The position numbers were made by a program, and so were the translations under genes. The notes beneath the pieces were generated by a model, which saw only the letters and a list, made by a program, of their open reading frames with translations, made no database searches and was not told the DNA's origin. From the NCBI GenBank assembly GCA_020137815.1, contig CM035353.1:7657298-7721297 (forward strand): a stretch of 64,000 nt of DNA, given 5' to 3'. This document shows positions 36,613-47,636 of the stretch, one piece after another (the first letter of the stretch is position 1; the number at the start of each line of letters is the position of its first letter). This DNA comes from Hormiphora californensis (taxonomy: Eukaryota > Ctenophora > Tentaculata > Cydippida > Pleurobrachiidae).

Positions 36613-38376
36613 CTAGTTGTATGAGTTAGCGACATGTTTGGGTACAAAGTTAAACTGATCTGGAACCTTGCCGAGCAACATTTCAGTTATTTTGATCCAG
36701 TCTGATGATTTGGCAGAACACATCAGGGTTTCCAGGTCGTCCCTCCCAAAGTATGTGGGTGGTCTCTCATTGATTCTCTGTGGTAACACCTCTAGTAGAC
36801 CCACTGGTATATACCGGTACAGGAAGGAGAGCCACTCCAACAGGAAGTGTCGACACTTCTCAACCCCCGCTATATCAGTTCCCCAGTGCTCCAACCCGTA
36901 GTCTCTGAATCTCTTCAACATGTCAAGTCTCTCGGAGGATGAGATATCGATATGTCTCTGCTCCTTGATCTCCTGGAATATCCAGGGTTTAATAAGGGCA
37001 CCTCTACCTATCATAACCCCATCTGCCTGCTGTAGCCTGGTGTTATAGTCCTCATAAGACAGCACATCCCCATTACCAAATAGTGGTACCGGCTGACACA
37101 CCTCCCGGCACTGTGATACATAGTCCCAGTCAGCGTGTTTGGTATACCTCTGCTGTCTTGTCCTACCATGCATCGCCAAGTGTGAAACCCCTGTTTTACT
37201 AAGTCTCTCACACAGTGCCTTGCCAGTGATGTTTTTCTCACTAGTCCCTATCCGCACCTTGACAGATATAGGAACACTAGACACCGCCACCATCGCCTCC
37301 ACCATCTGTTCTAGTCGGACTGCCCTGTCCATTAGGGCACTGCCAGCCCCCTTATTATAAACCAGATCTATGGGACACCCCACATTGAGGTCAATGAAGT
37401 CAACATCACACTCACTACTAATCAGTTCAACAGTTTTAGCTACTTTCAGAGGGCTGTTAGCACAGATCTGTACCCCAAATATATTCTCTGTATGATGCCT
37501 CTTCATTAGAGCCCACTCACTAGCGTTACCTTGTAATAGATCCTCGCATAGTGCCATCTCTCCACATGTTACATCAACCCCATACTCCTTACAAACCCGT
37601 CTAAACGGGAGGTTACCGACTGTAGTTAGAGGGGCCAGGAATGTCTTCCCCCTGATAGCATCCCCTAGAGTCTTCCTTGGTTTGCTACTCAGACAATAGT
37701 ACTCATCCCTTACTTCCTCAAACACTGCTTTGGTTGTGATAGGTTCCTCAGACACCTGATCTCCTTCAGGGCTCTCAACCTTAGCCCTCTTGTTTTCAGG
37801 GCTCTCAACCTTAGCCCTCTTGTTCTTGGTCCTGTGTTGCAGTAGCTCATTTGATATCTGAATCCCTGCATTCTCTAGGTGAGTGTAACTGGAACCAAAC
37901 CAAACCTTCTTACCCCTCAGATACGAGTGGAGGTCTTTTGAAAGTGTCTTCTTCACTTCATATATCTTCATTTTCTCCCATTTCTCTTCATCAACAATAG
38001 AGTTCAGTTCTGCATCAAGATGTTTAGAACCGTACCTACAGGCGATACCATAACTACACTTCCCAAACTTGTTGAATATAACACACTCCTCCCCCAGATC
38101 GCATCCCTTTATCTCCAGAAACTGTTTCTTATCGTGAATCTTCTTACACACTTGACTGGTGATACCACACTCCTCGTTACGAATCACAGAGGGACACAGA
38201 CGATTAGATAGGAGCTGTCTGAAGGGCTGACGACGGTTCTTGTTCTGACCTCCCTTCCTCTTCTTTTTCTTCTTCTCCCCTGGCTCTAGGTCTTTATCAT
38301 CATCAGGGATAGGTTCCCGTGGTACTATGTACTGAGAGTACACAGGGGCCTCACCCACACGGCGGGTTACCATCAT
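36613..38376 (-). CDS. DUS3L: tRNA-dihydrouridine(47) synthase, DUS3-like, intronless
   Basis: DUS3L reduces U47 in the variable loop of tRNAs, using FMN and NAD(P)H. The 587-residue single-exon ORF is close to the family length. Near the N-terminus is a Lys-rich stretch (KKKKKRKGG, about 35–43) and two CCCH-type zinc fingers: about 61–81 (CPSVIRNEEC … CKKIH) and about 92–119 (CDLGEEC … CSYGIACRYGSKH). The TIM-barrel catalytic domain starts at FLAPLTTVGNLPFR (about 247) and has LNVGCP with the catalytic Cys, KVRIG and MHGRTRQQRYTK for FMN/phosphate binding, and GNGDVLSYED. NKRAKVESPE is repeated in tandem (about 190–210), a recent 30-bp duplication. The gene lies between PAM and the degenerate PHM paralog on the same strand. 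MMVTRR may start at either Met. Confidence 0.93.
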   Translation of the reverse strand: MMVTRRVGEAPVYSQYIVPREPIPDDDKDLEPGEKKKKKRKGGQNKNRRQPFRQLLSNRLCPSVIRNEECGITSQVCKKIHDKKQFLEIKGCDLGEECVIFNKFGKCSYGIACRYGSKHLDAELNSIVDEEKWEKMKIYEVKKTLSKDLHSYLRGKKVWFGSSYTHLENAGIQISNELLQHRTKNKRAKVESPENKRAKVESPEGDQVSEEPITTKAVFEEVRDEYYCLSSKPRKTLGDAIRGKTFLAPLTTVGNLPFRRVCKEYGVDVTCGEMALCEDLLQGNASEWALMKRHHTENIFGVQICANSPLKVAKTVELISSECDVDFIDLNVGCPIDLVYNKGAGSALMDRAVRLEQMVEAMVAVSSVPISVKVRIGTSEKNITGKALCERLSKTGVSHLAMHGRTRQQRYTKHADWDYVSQCREVCQPVPLFGNGDVLSYEDYNTRLQQADGVMIGRGALIKPWIFQEIKEQRHIDISSSERLDMLKRFRDYGLEHWGTDIAGVEKCRHFLLEWLSFLYRYIPVGLLEVLPQRINERPPTYFGRDDLETLMCSAKSSDWIKITEMLLGKVPDQFNFVPKHVANSYN

Positions 38377-38465
38377 GGTTACCTAGTAGTAGAGAGGGGG
38401 GTTACCATGGTTACCTAGTAGTAGAGGGGGGGGGGTTACCATGGTTACCTAGTAGTAGAGAGAGG
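38368..38465 (-). repeat. Threefold repeat of acceptor-like site plus DUS3L start codon
   Basis: On the gene strand the unit reads CTACTACTAG|GTAACCATGG and TAACC, present three times immediately upstream of and including the DUS3L ATG. CTACTACTAG resembles a 3' splice site, so an upstream 5'-UTR intron may end here, with acceptor and ATG duplicated together. Upstream ATGs could start short ORFs before the real start. Confidence 0.6.
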
Positions 38466-38663
38466 GGAGGAGAGGAGGATATATGGAGGAGATAACACAC
38501 TTCATATAAACAGTTAATAATTTAATTAAATAATTAACAAATAATCATGGAACAACAAATAACATAACACACCCGATTTACATCTTTAGTTCCCCTAAAA
38601 ACCACCGTGGGCCAAGTCGCATTATCAATTAGGGTCGTTTGAGTCAGTTTAGACACAATTTCA

Positions 38664-40165
38664 CTATTTCATCTTGGTTGCACTATCAATATCATCATAT
38701 TCCTCCATCAGTCCATCCATCTCCCCAATATGTCTCCTGCCCATCCTGCCTCCACCCTCCTCACCCTGCCAACCTAACCTCACCATCACCATAGCAACCA
38801 ACACTGTTGCCATTATCACCAGGGTGATAAGGTAGGGGTGTGTTGTAAAGAATGCCCCCACTACTGCTGCCCAGGTATCTAGGTTGGGGTGGGCAGATAC
38901 ATCTCCAAAGTGGGCAGGGGTAGAGCACTGCCCAACACTGTCACCCTCTCTATCAGTAGGTACCATTATTAGGAGGGTCAGTAGACATGTCTCCTTGCTG
39001 GGTGCCCGGTAGGGGGTGATGACAGGAGGCAGGTTGTTAGGGGTGTAGTCAAACTGACACCGTACCTTCAGTACCTCCCCTGACTGGATCCGTATCGGTG
39101 TGTCGAATGTGTGAATCTGATGGGAGTCAGTAATCCTGGTAACTAGGATGTCACGTGACTTCACTCTCTTAGTGTTGGTGATGGCAGTCTGGTTATTCCT
39201 CCACAGTATAACACTTTTACCATGCTGACCCAGGTCAGTATACACCCCATATATCATGAACCCAGCACCAATCTGGCACCTTGTATCCACATTGAATAGA
39301 GTGTGGGTGTTGGAGGGCCGGGATACAGTCCTGTGGAATTGGTAGTTGCTCTGCCGGAATTTAGGCTTTGTGAAACAGTCCCTGAATGTCACCTTTACAT
39401 CTTTGGGTCGTAGTGAGATGGTGTTCTTGTACTGGTTGGGGTTGTAGAACTTGACAAGCCGAGCAACTAGGAAATGAACATTAGCGTCGTATCTGAAACG
39501 GGGAGATTATGATCAGAAGGCTTTAAAATACTCATCATTAGGACAACGACAATTCTAGTGTGTACTGGATTAAATGGGAGAGAGTTTAAAAATGCAGACA
39601 TAACAACCTCATCATATAATGTGCATGAATCAAAATGAATATTATTCTCTCTCTCAACTCATCCTACCCTCCCCCTCTCTGATCCCCATCTCCCATATCT
39701 GATCCCTATCTCCCCTCTCTCCCACTGCTACCTGATCATTCTCTCACCAGTCACCAACCCCGTCTCCCCACCCTCGTCACCCTCTTCCCACCATCTCCTC
39801 ACCCTCCTCTCACAACTCACCCTACCCTCCCCCTCCCCCTCCCCCTCCCTGATCCCCATCTCCCATCTCTAATCTCCATCTCCCCTCTCTCCCCTGCTAT
39901 CTGATCATCCTCTCACCAACCCCCCTCTCCCCACCCTCTATCTCTTAACTCACCCGACATGAACCCCAGTATTGGGAGGTAGGTTCTGAACAGCCTGTCC
40001 ATTGTACCAGGCCCACAGAAGGGTGTGTGTCCCTCCTCCACAATGTCTTGGGTTTAGTTCCGTATCAGGAACTAGATCCTCTCTAGGTCCTGAGGTAGCG
40101 AGGTGGATACAGGCCGTTTATATATATTGAGTGTGTTGCAATCAAACTAAACCACACCTGGCCCC

Positions 40166-40243
<78 letters not shown>

Positions 40244-42215
40244 GGAGAGAAACATTCGAGAGTGGCCGTGGTGAGGGAAACAGTCAACAAAGAGAGATAG
40301 AGAGAGGGACGTGGGGGATGGGGCAACATAGTGAGATAGAGACAGAGAGGGATGGGGCAACAAAGAGAATGTAACACACGAACTATTGAGGTGAACTATC
40401 ATGTGGTAGGTTGCACAATACCCCCATTCTAATCACACGACTAGTCTAATACACGTGTGTCATGTGCAGTGTGTACTGTGTATAACACTACCACTACATA
40501 ATATGATGTCAGGCACTGTAATATCGCGCTGTTTCTCTCCTCACCGGGCCTTCAGTCCGGTTTGGAGAGTGCGGTCTTTTGTGAGACAATAAACATTTGG
40601 AGGGCCGGACAGGGGGGCCTACATCACGTGAGGGGCTTGAATCACGTGAGGGAGGAGGACATTACATACCCTTCACGAGTTTGCTACACCCGTACAGCTC
40701 CACTCTACTCATGGTATTGTCCCAGTCGAGTATGTTGAAGTTAGATAGATAGCTACTTGCCATATCTGCATACACACCTGAAGGAATGTGTGATATATAT
40801 GAGGCATAAACTCTGGCCACTGGCGCGTTATTTCAGATAACTTTCTCCCAGCGCGCCGCTGGGAGAAGTTAGCTGGAGTTTATCCGCCGCTGGCGGATAA
40901 ACTGGTTTAAATCACGACGACGATCCCGAGGCTTAGCCGAGGGAGAGGCGGAGGGGTTTAAACCTATAACGTGCCAGTGGTCAGAGTTTATGGGTTATAT
41001 ACCCTGCTTTAGTTGTTTATTTCAAGTATTACACACCAACAAGAGAGAGAACACTAATCAAAACACACAAAGAGAACTGAGAAATAGTTAAAAACACGTC
41101 ACAATTGAGTGTACACTGTTTGGTAACAGTTACTAAGCAGTTGCTAAGGAAAGAGAGTGAAAGAAATAGCCTGATAAGGGGCATGTCACAAATAACACAG
41201 AGAAAGAGATAGTGAGACAAAAGGGGAGATAAAGAGAGAGTAATTGACGGAATGTGTCCTTTCTTTCTCTCCAATGTAGTGTGTAAGTGTTGCACATAGT
41301 GTTCCCTCTGTATTTTAGTAAGAACTGATCATTTACACACACTTTGAATGTTACGTAGGAGTTAAAAATAAATAACCTGCCAGTGGGAAATAATCTGCCG
41401 CTGGACTGGCTGTTTACTGAGAGCGCGCTAGTGGGACTTCTCGCCACTGGCGCATTATTTAAGTTAGCAGGGTATATAACATTATAACGCATTGTTTCTA
41501 GTGTGTGACGTGCATTGTTTCTTGGACACAAGGAAATGAGAGATGAGTATTGAATCTCTGAGCACTGATTCTATTTCAAGAGACACTTATTATTATTAGT
41601 TGTTCCATATCTGGTTTGTTTACCTCCAAAGGCAGGTGACACTGCAGCCACATGTATGTTCACATAGTGTTCCTCACAATCATGGTGTCGTGCTGCTAGT
41701 CTTTGCATCATTTGATACAGTTTAAACAGAAGGAAAGTTTTCACCATATCTCTCTGTCTATCTCTCTCCTTCTGTCTCTCCTCCTTGAGAGCCTGGAGGT
41801 GATCCTTCAGCAGTGACACACTCACAGCCACCTCCTTATTGCCTGATGATGCGGGGGGAGGTTTAGCTATCTGTCCCTGTAAAGTACTGTGCTGTTTGTT
41901 GTCTTTGTGAACCACGTTGAACTGTTTAACTGTGTGTCTTGTCTGTTTGTGTGTTGGGTCTGGAATTACAACCCTCTTCTTCTTGTGTTGTTTGTTGGTA
42001 GGTTTGTCTGTCCGTCTGGTGTGTCGGGGAGGGGCAGGTATTTGGTTTCCCACCTTTACATCAACCTTCAGATTCTTGGCGTTGTTAAGGATGGCTTTAG
42101 CTGAGGAGCTCACTACTGGTGGTGGGGGAGCTGGTTTAGCTGGGGGAGGAGGAGGAGGTGGGGGTTCCAGGAGTTGGGCCACTGACACACTAAACAATAA
42201 TACCATCAACATCAT
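38664..42215 (-). CDS. PHM-like type I membrane protein lacking all copper ligands
   Basis: Exons 41624–42215, 40670–40765, 39954–40089, 38664–39492; 551 codons, all phases fit. Signal peptide MMLMVLLFSVSVAQ, a Pro-rich stretch (PPPPPPPPAKPAPPPP), a Lys/Gln-rich helical region, then a PHM fold. Aligned to the neighbouring PAM: VHHLLLYGC becomes MSRVELYGC, QIHYK becomes RLVKF, RTHTH becomes YGVYT, DEMCN becomes KETCL, so all five copper His and the copper Met are gone. Structural parts remain (HCGGGTHTLLWAWYNG; CQFDY near the end of the fold). A TM helix (PYLITLVIMATVLVAMVMV) and an acidic tail (GLMEEYDDID) follow. It is probably a catalytically dead chaperone, decoy or receptor-like relative (inference). 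The last exon is unusually long and may be fused or partly retroposed. Confidence 0.8.
39645..39952. repeat. Degenerate C/T-rich repeat in a PHM-like intron
   Basis: Loose copies of CTGATCCCCATCTCCC and related C/T blocks fill the intron between exons 39954–40089 and 38664–39492. No exon seen. Confidence 0.6.
40167..40241 (+). repeat. (AG)n microsatellite
   Basis: About 37 AG dinucleotides in the intron between PHM-like exons 40670–40765 and 39954–40089, with degenerate GA-rich sequence to 40,370. Confidence 0.95.
40805..40992. mobile_element. Foldback MITE with CATAAACTCTGGCCACTGGC ends
   Basis: The left end CATAAACTCTGGCCACTGGC is mirrored by GCCAGTGGTCAGAGTTTATG at the right. The centre holds two smaller hairpins (CTCCCAGCGCG, ATCCGCCGCTGGCGGAT). 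A diverged relative of the ends is at about 41,380–41,470. Both are in the first intron of the PHM-like gene. Confidence 0.65.
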
Positions 42216-42674
42216 GGCTATAGGGAGAGGGAGTATATACCGTTAGTTGTTAGGTGGAGGGAGGGGGTCTTGATGGGGGCAGTTGGGGTGATAACGATTA
42301 ATAAACTGATTAAATGGACAAATAAATACAGTTAAACAATTTTCAAATTCACGTCAGCCAGAAACCATGCTACCTTCTTGGCCAGTGCATACAAACAATA
42401 ACTACTTTTTTTAAGTCAGAGCACAAAAATACACACAATTAAATAATGCCTTTCACTTTTATACAAATACTCGGGGGGTGAATAAACAACCTTGCTAATT
42501 TGGCTACAATAAAATACATGGCTGTTAAAATGTTATTGAGATTGTAAAAATCAGTCATTGAGAACCACGTTAAATAAACGTGAAGTACCGAGCAAGAGAG
42601 TATTAACTGTCCAGCTATAGTAGCACTTGTAGGACCTGTATTTCAATAAGAGTGCTTGTAGGAGGACCAGTATT
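42216..42674. other. Gap between the two PHM paralogs
   Basis: No gene seen. A 30-bp segment containing ACCTGTATTTCAATAAGAG is tandemly repeated at 42,630–42,695, straddling the stop codon of the PHM-only gene, so its last codons exist in partial duplicate. Confidence 0.5.
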
Positions 42675-45657
42675 TCAATAAGAGTGCTTGTAGGACCTGT
42701 ATAGAATTTCATCTTCATCTTCATCATCCATAGGGCTAAACAACTTTTCAAATCCTTCATTTCCCTTTGTGTAATAGGCAGTCCTGAGAGGGAGATAAGA
42801 GCATTGAATAACAAATAGCAAACAACACCAAGTTATATTCCTGACACAATTTCACCACCCAAGATATGGTGCTAATTTCCTGATGGTGTCTTACTTGGGA
42901 CAGAAGTATGCCTTGGTACAGATAGCAACAGCGAACACGCCCAGTACAACTATAAGGATGATAACTATAGACCTGATTAGTCCCTCTCCCTTAACATAGT
43001 GGTCGTACCAATGTTCATCCTGCAAGGTAGCTGTGTTAGTAAACAGCAGGTCCCACAGCAGGGAGTTAGATCTCTATTTAAATTAAGTAGAAAGTGACTG
43101 AGACTGACTGAGAGTCTCAGTCAGTGAGTGTATATTTCAGCCCGCCCTCTCCTTTACTCAGACAAATGGATTGAAGAAGGGGCCCTCTCCCACTTGGTTA
43201 GTTACCTGATGTCCAGGTACACTGAATATTCTCTTTTGGGTACATTCCTCTGTTATACTACCAATCTGGGAACTCTCTGGAAGGAGCACATTTTATTAAA
43301 TTAAAGAAAGGAAGAAAAAGCAACTACAGTCGGACCCCGATTTAGTGGCCCCCGATTTAGTGGCACCCCGATTTAGTGGCAGGATTTTTCCCCCCGATAT
43401 ATAGAAAACTAACATTATTTGACCCCAATTTAGTGGCACCCCAATTTAGTGGCAGGATTTTTTCCCCCGAGGATGCCACTAAATCGGGGTCCGGCTGTAG
43501 TATAATGTAGCTTGTGTATACGAGGGGTGATGGTTACTTACCAGTGTAATACATTAGGTAGAGATTGCACATTTCATCATTATGAGTTGATCCAATAGAT
43601 ATTGTTCTGTTTGTACTCCTCGTATCGAACTCACACCTGATGATGTGAGTTGTTACTTGGTGTCAGGAACTGTTAGGATACATGCCACATGCCACACACA
43701 ACAGTAATAACTAGAGTAGTCTCATAATAATAGTAACAACTGTCCTAGATACACAATAGTAACTACAGCTGGTAATAGTAACTACTCGTACCTTGCATAA
43801 ACAGTATCCCCAGGTGTTATTACAAAGACCTCGCTGGTCTTAACAAACATCTCACTAAGATTGGGATCTCTTGATCCTAACATATCCCAGTCACCTTCGT
43901 GCTCTCTCCACCCACTTATCTGCAGGGAGGGGGTGTAAATTGAGTTGGATAAACTACCCAATGAAATTTAGGTCTATCTCATATTGTTGATGGTCCTTGT
44001 CCCGGAGAGTGCTGTACTCACGGTTGCGAGGAGCTATTAACACACCTATCTCATACTAATCTCACTGGATTCTCTCTCTCTCTCTCTTACCCGTCTAGCC
44101 CAGGTATGGCCATGTGTTCTGTAAGCGAAGACGTTAATTGCAGGGGCGGTATAGTTGCAAGCTAGGTCGAGGTGGATATCTTTCTGGCCAGGGGGGAAGG
44201 TGCCCTCTAGAGCCATGAACAGGTAGATGCCCGCACTGTACCGGGTAGGGGAGGAATTGAAGAACACATCAACTCCGGAGGTATCCTTGTAGTCATCAGG
44301 CTGGGCCAACTGAAATTGTTAATGTTGTACTGATATATCTAATTACAGAGGTCGCCGGAATACCTTCTTACTACTACTGATATATTTAGGTAACTAGTAT
44401 TTACTGAGTAACACGTAGTAACTAGTAACAAGTAGTAACTAGTAGCAACTAGCAGTAACTAGTAGTAACTAGTAGTAACTAGTAGCAACTAGTAGTAACT
44501 AGTAGTAACTAGTAGTAACTAGTAGTAACTAGTAGTAACTAGTAGTAACTAGTAGTAACTAGTAGTAACTATAGTAGCTCTACCTTGTAATGAAGCTGTG
44601 CCACGAGATATCTAATACGTTTGTTCCCTGCCTCTATGCTAACATTAGCAGGAAAGGCAAATTTGGGTGCGTCTAGAGCCCATGCCCACAATATAACACC
44701 CTCGCCATCTTTACAGGTCCCTCCGCCCAGCCATGGGTCTGTACTAGGGATCTGGTAGGGGGTAAGGATGGGTTAACAGGGGTCTGTACTAGGGATCTGG
44801 TAGGGGGTTAGGATGGGTTAACAGGGGTCTCTAATACTAGAAATCAGTACAGATCAGTAATCAGGGTGTCACAGTGTTCAGGTGACCTACATCGGGGCAT
44901 CCATACAGTAAAAGATGGTGAACTACACTAGATTTAGCAGCAGCTCTGTACCCCGTTATATACACTGTATCCTTCACTTCAGTGGGTACATGCCAGTACA
45001 TGTCGTCTTTAGGTACCTGGATACCTGGGGGAGAGTGGGAATTAGGTACCTGGATACCTGCATGGGAGAGTGGGAATTAGGTACCTGGATACCTGTGGGA
45101 GAGTGGGAATTAGGTACCTGGATACCTGGGGGAGAGTGGGAATTAGGTACCTGGATACCTGGGGGAGAGGGGGAATTAGGTACCTGGATACCTGGGGGAG
45201 AGTAGGAATTAGGTACCTGGATACCTGGGGGAGAGTAGGAATTAGGTACCTGGATACCTGGGGGAGAGTGGGAATTAGGTACCTGGATACCTGGGGGAGA
45301 GTGGGAATTAGGTACCTGGATACCTGGGGGAGAGTGGGAATTAGGTACCTGGATACCTGGGGGAGGGTGGGAATTAGGTACCTGGATACCTGGGGGAGAG
45401 TGGGAATTAGGTACCTGGATACCTGGGGGAGAGTGGGAATTAGGTACCTGGATACCTAATATGGACTTTAGATGACCTGGGATACTGACTCGAGGACAGT
45501 CGGGGAGATTAGAATGGCTATAATAGTGGAGGGATGGGTTGTATCTAGATAATCAGATGTTACAAGAAGGTTAACACATACCTGGCATTCTAATCTCAAT
45601 AATATCATCGTCTCCCAACACAAAGGCAAATAATACCGTCAATAGTAACACTGACAT
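42675..45657 (-). CDS. Membrane-anchored peptidylglycine alpha-hydroxylating monooxygenase (PHM only)
   Basis: Exons 45582–45657, 44891–45024, 44584–44751, 44091–44309, 43792–43919, 43542–43636, 43206–43276, 42895–43019, 42675–42783; 375 codons, all phases fit. Signal peptide MSVLLLTVLFAFVLG. Copper ligands are all present: VVHHLLLYGC, AQLHYK, YRTHGH, NDEMCNLY. No PAL domain follows; instead there is a TM helix (SIVIILIVVLGVFAVAI) and a short tail EGFEKLFSPMDDEDEDE. The tail resembles that of the adjacent PAM, suggesting shared granule-sorting information. PHM without PAL is known from insects, where PAL is separate; a membrane-bound PHM-only form beside a bifunctional PAM points to local duplication. 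It probably makes hydroxyglycine intermediates for PAM to finish (inference). Confidence 0.9.
43327..43497. mobile_element. pogo/Tigger-like MITE, second copy
   Basis: Same family as 12289–12460: TA duplication, CAGTCGGACCCC start, CCGGCTG end, internal GATTTAGTGGC repeats. In the PHM-only intron between exons 43542–43636 and 43206–43276. Confidence 0.75.
44405..44575. repeat. 10-bp minisatellite (AGTAGTAACT)n
   Basis: About 17 copies of AGTAGTAACT and variants in a PHM-only intron, ending at the donor of exon 44584–44751. Confidence 0.9.
44738..44832 (-). repeat. Twofold duplication of exon start plus 3' splice site
   Basis: The last intron bases and first 18 or so bases of PHM-only exon 44584–44751 (CCTACCAG|ATCCCTAGTACAGAC on the gene strand) recur upstream, about 50 bp away, giving two complete acceptors. 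Confidence 0.8.
45025..45458 (-). repeat. 33-bp minisatellite carrying 3' splice-site copies, about 13 units
   Basis: On the gene strand each unit has CACTCTCCCCCAG|GTATCCAG followed by GTACCTAA, i.e. polypyrimidine tract, acceptor and the first 15 or so bases of PHM-only exon 44891–45024. The reading phase requires the acceptor CCCAG|GTATCC, exactly the repeated one. Confidence 0.92.
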
Positions 45658-45826
45658 GCTAGAGAGATTGGTATAAAGTTAAGAACAAACAAGTCCGAGA
45701 CCCGTCTATTTAACACTCTCCAAACAAGTCTGCAGGGTTCAAGGTACACAAAGGGCAAAACACATGGTACGGTTAATGTACACACAAAGCATGACAGGCA
45801 GAAGGTGCCAGCACAGAAAGGGGGGC

Positions 45827-45888
<62 letters not shown>

Positions 45889-46870
45889 AAAGTAGAGGGG
45901 AGAGGTAAAGTGCGGCCCCAGTAAAGTCTCCCTGCTTTTTCCCTCTCCCAGAACATGCCTTGTTAGCTTGTTGGGTTGTTTGGGATATATATGTTTCCCG
46001 CATCTTTACCACCTAACTGAAGCGTTAAACGACTTCCTTTTTGTCCAACCCGCATTCTCATGTAACACAAATTATCTGGAAGTCACGTGTACAATTCACT
46101 CTATTGTTACTTGAGTACAATCTTGTTAGAAAATTTAAACGGATGTTACTGTTTCAAGAGCGTGTACTGACCAAGTGATCTCAGTGTATCTAGAGCGTGT
46201 ACTGACCAAGTGATCTCAGTGTATCTAGAGCGTGACTGTGTACCATTAAAATTCATTGAGATAGAAGCTAGTTACAGAGTTAGAATTGATCATGTTTATT
46301 GACTGTCTATGTTGGAAATAATTTTGATGTGGATATTTGCCATTTGGATATTGCCAGTAAATACTCGACTGGCAGTTTGAAATTATTGTTGGTTTAATTG
46401 TTGCATTGCCAACTTTATTAACTAATCGCTCGTTTCCTTATAAGTGAGTTCTTCATATTCTCTCTCTCTCTTGCCCCTGGGCACCCATCACTCACTTTAG
46501 TAAAGCATAGCTCTCTCCTGCCCCGTACAGGTGCACTGCAATTACACTAGAGACCGAGGCTTGCTCTCTCTCTCTCTTCCTTGCAGTGGCCTCATTCTCT
46601 CTCAGCTATCTCTCTGGTCTCTCTTACTTTCTCTGCTCCCTCTCTCTGTACTCTCTTTCCTCTAGATCTCCCTGCCTCTCTGCTCTCTATGCGGGTGTAT
46701 TTCCCCGCTACCCTGAGTTAGTACCCTTTGTGTATAGATCTCAACCATCTCTCTCTCTGTTGGTCTGCCTGTTCTATGAGGTGTAGAGAATTCCCAGATA
46801 TTTTGCTATTTTCCTCTACTATTTATATTTAATTTAACATGAGCGTGTCTAGAAATGTAATTTGTTTGAC
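45658..46870. other. Divergent intergenic region between PHM-only and dispanin genes
   Basis: The two genes point away from each other, so promoters for both should lie here. Contains (AG)n at 45,834–45,884, a 34-bp duplicated block (CTAGAGCGTGTACTGACC) at 46,155–46,232 and CT-rich sequence at 46,440–46,680. No clear TATA box or gene seen. Confidence 0.5.
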
Positions 46871-47636
46871 ATGACGAGTTCGAAATCCAAGGTGCTGTCT
46901 TCCCTTGAATTCGAGAAAGACGAGGAAGGGAGTAAAAAGGAAAATGAAGGAGAGTTACCTTTACCGAAAATACCAAAGCAACGAGGTCAGTAGTATGTCA
47001 TCACTATGTCACGTATCCATGTTAATATTATTAAATGTTGTATTTTTCAGGGGGACCATTATTTGATGACGACTCTGAGAGCACCTCTCTGCTGTACAAT
47101 GGGAGCTCAGAAAAGAGAGCACTGATAAGAGAGAGCTCAATCTCACTAACAAGCCCCCAACACCCCAAACAAGGCAAGATCACTCTACAGGAGTTCGACT
47201 ATGACGCCGGAGAGGTATGTTGTTGTTGTGAGCTGATTCTTCAATCACGCTATATAAGTTACAATTGCAATAACTCTCTTCTGCCCAGGCAAGAACATAC
47301 ACGGAACCCTCCACTAACTTCTGTTTGGCGGTGGTGTCCTCATTCTTTTGTGTTGTAGTTGGGATATTTGCAATCAGTCACTCTGTTCAGGCGCACTACT
47401 ATAAAGAGGTAACACACCCTACATGTTATATATTGGAACTACTATTTAGTAGTAACACATACCTCACATGTCTATACCTCACACACATATCTCTCTCTCT
47501 CCAGGCTGGAATCATGTCCCTCGCGGAGACCCACGGTTCTAAGGCGGCACATCTCTCTGTTGTGGCGATAATCATGGGTCTTATCATTGTCATGTGGATC
47601 TCAATTATTCATATCATGCTTCAGAGTAATGCTTAG
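46871..47636 (+). CDS. CD225/dispanin-family two-TM membrane protein
   Basis: Exons 46871–46985, 47051–47214, 47289–47408, 47505–47636 give 177 codons with matching phases. The N-terminal 95 residues are hydrophilic (MTSSKSKVLSS…, LFDDDSESTSLLY). Then comes NFCLAVVSSFFCVVVGIFAISHSV, a first membrane segment with the Cys-containing CD225 pattern, a loop (QAHYYKEAGIMSLAETHGSKAAH) with the acidic/basic layout of dispanins, and a second TM (SVVAIIMGLIIVMWISIIHI). The family includes IFITMs, PRRT and SYNDIG/TMEM91-type proteins that act in membrane trafficking and fusion; which subfamily this is cannot be said. Confidence 0.75.

Noticed and set aside
44915-45459. 129-aa plus-strand ORF repeating GRVGIRYLDTW
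   Set aside because: Translation of the 33-bp minisatellite antisense to the PHM-only gene.
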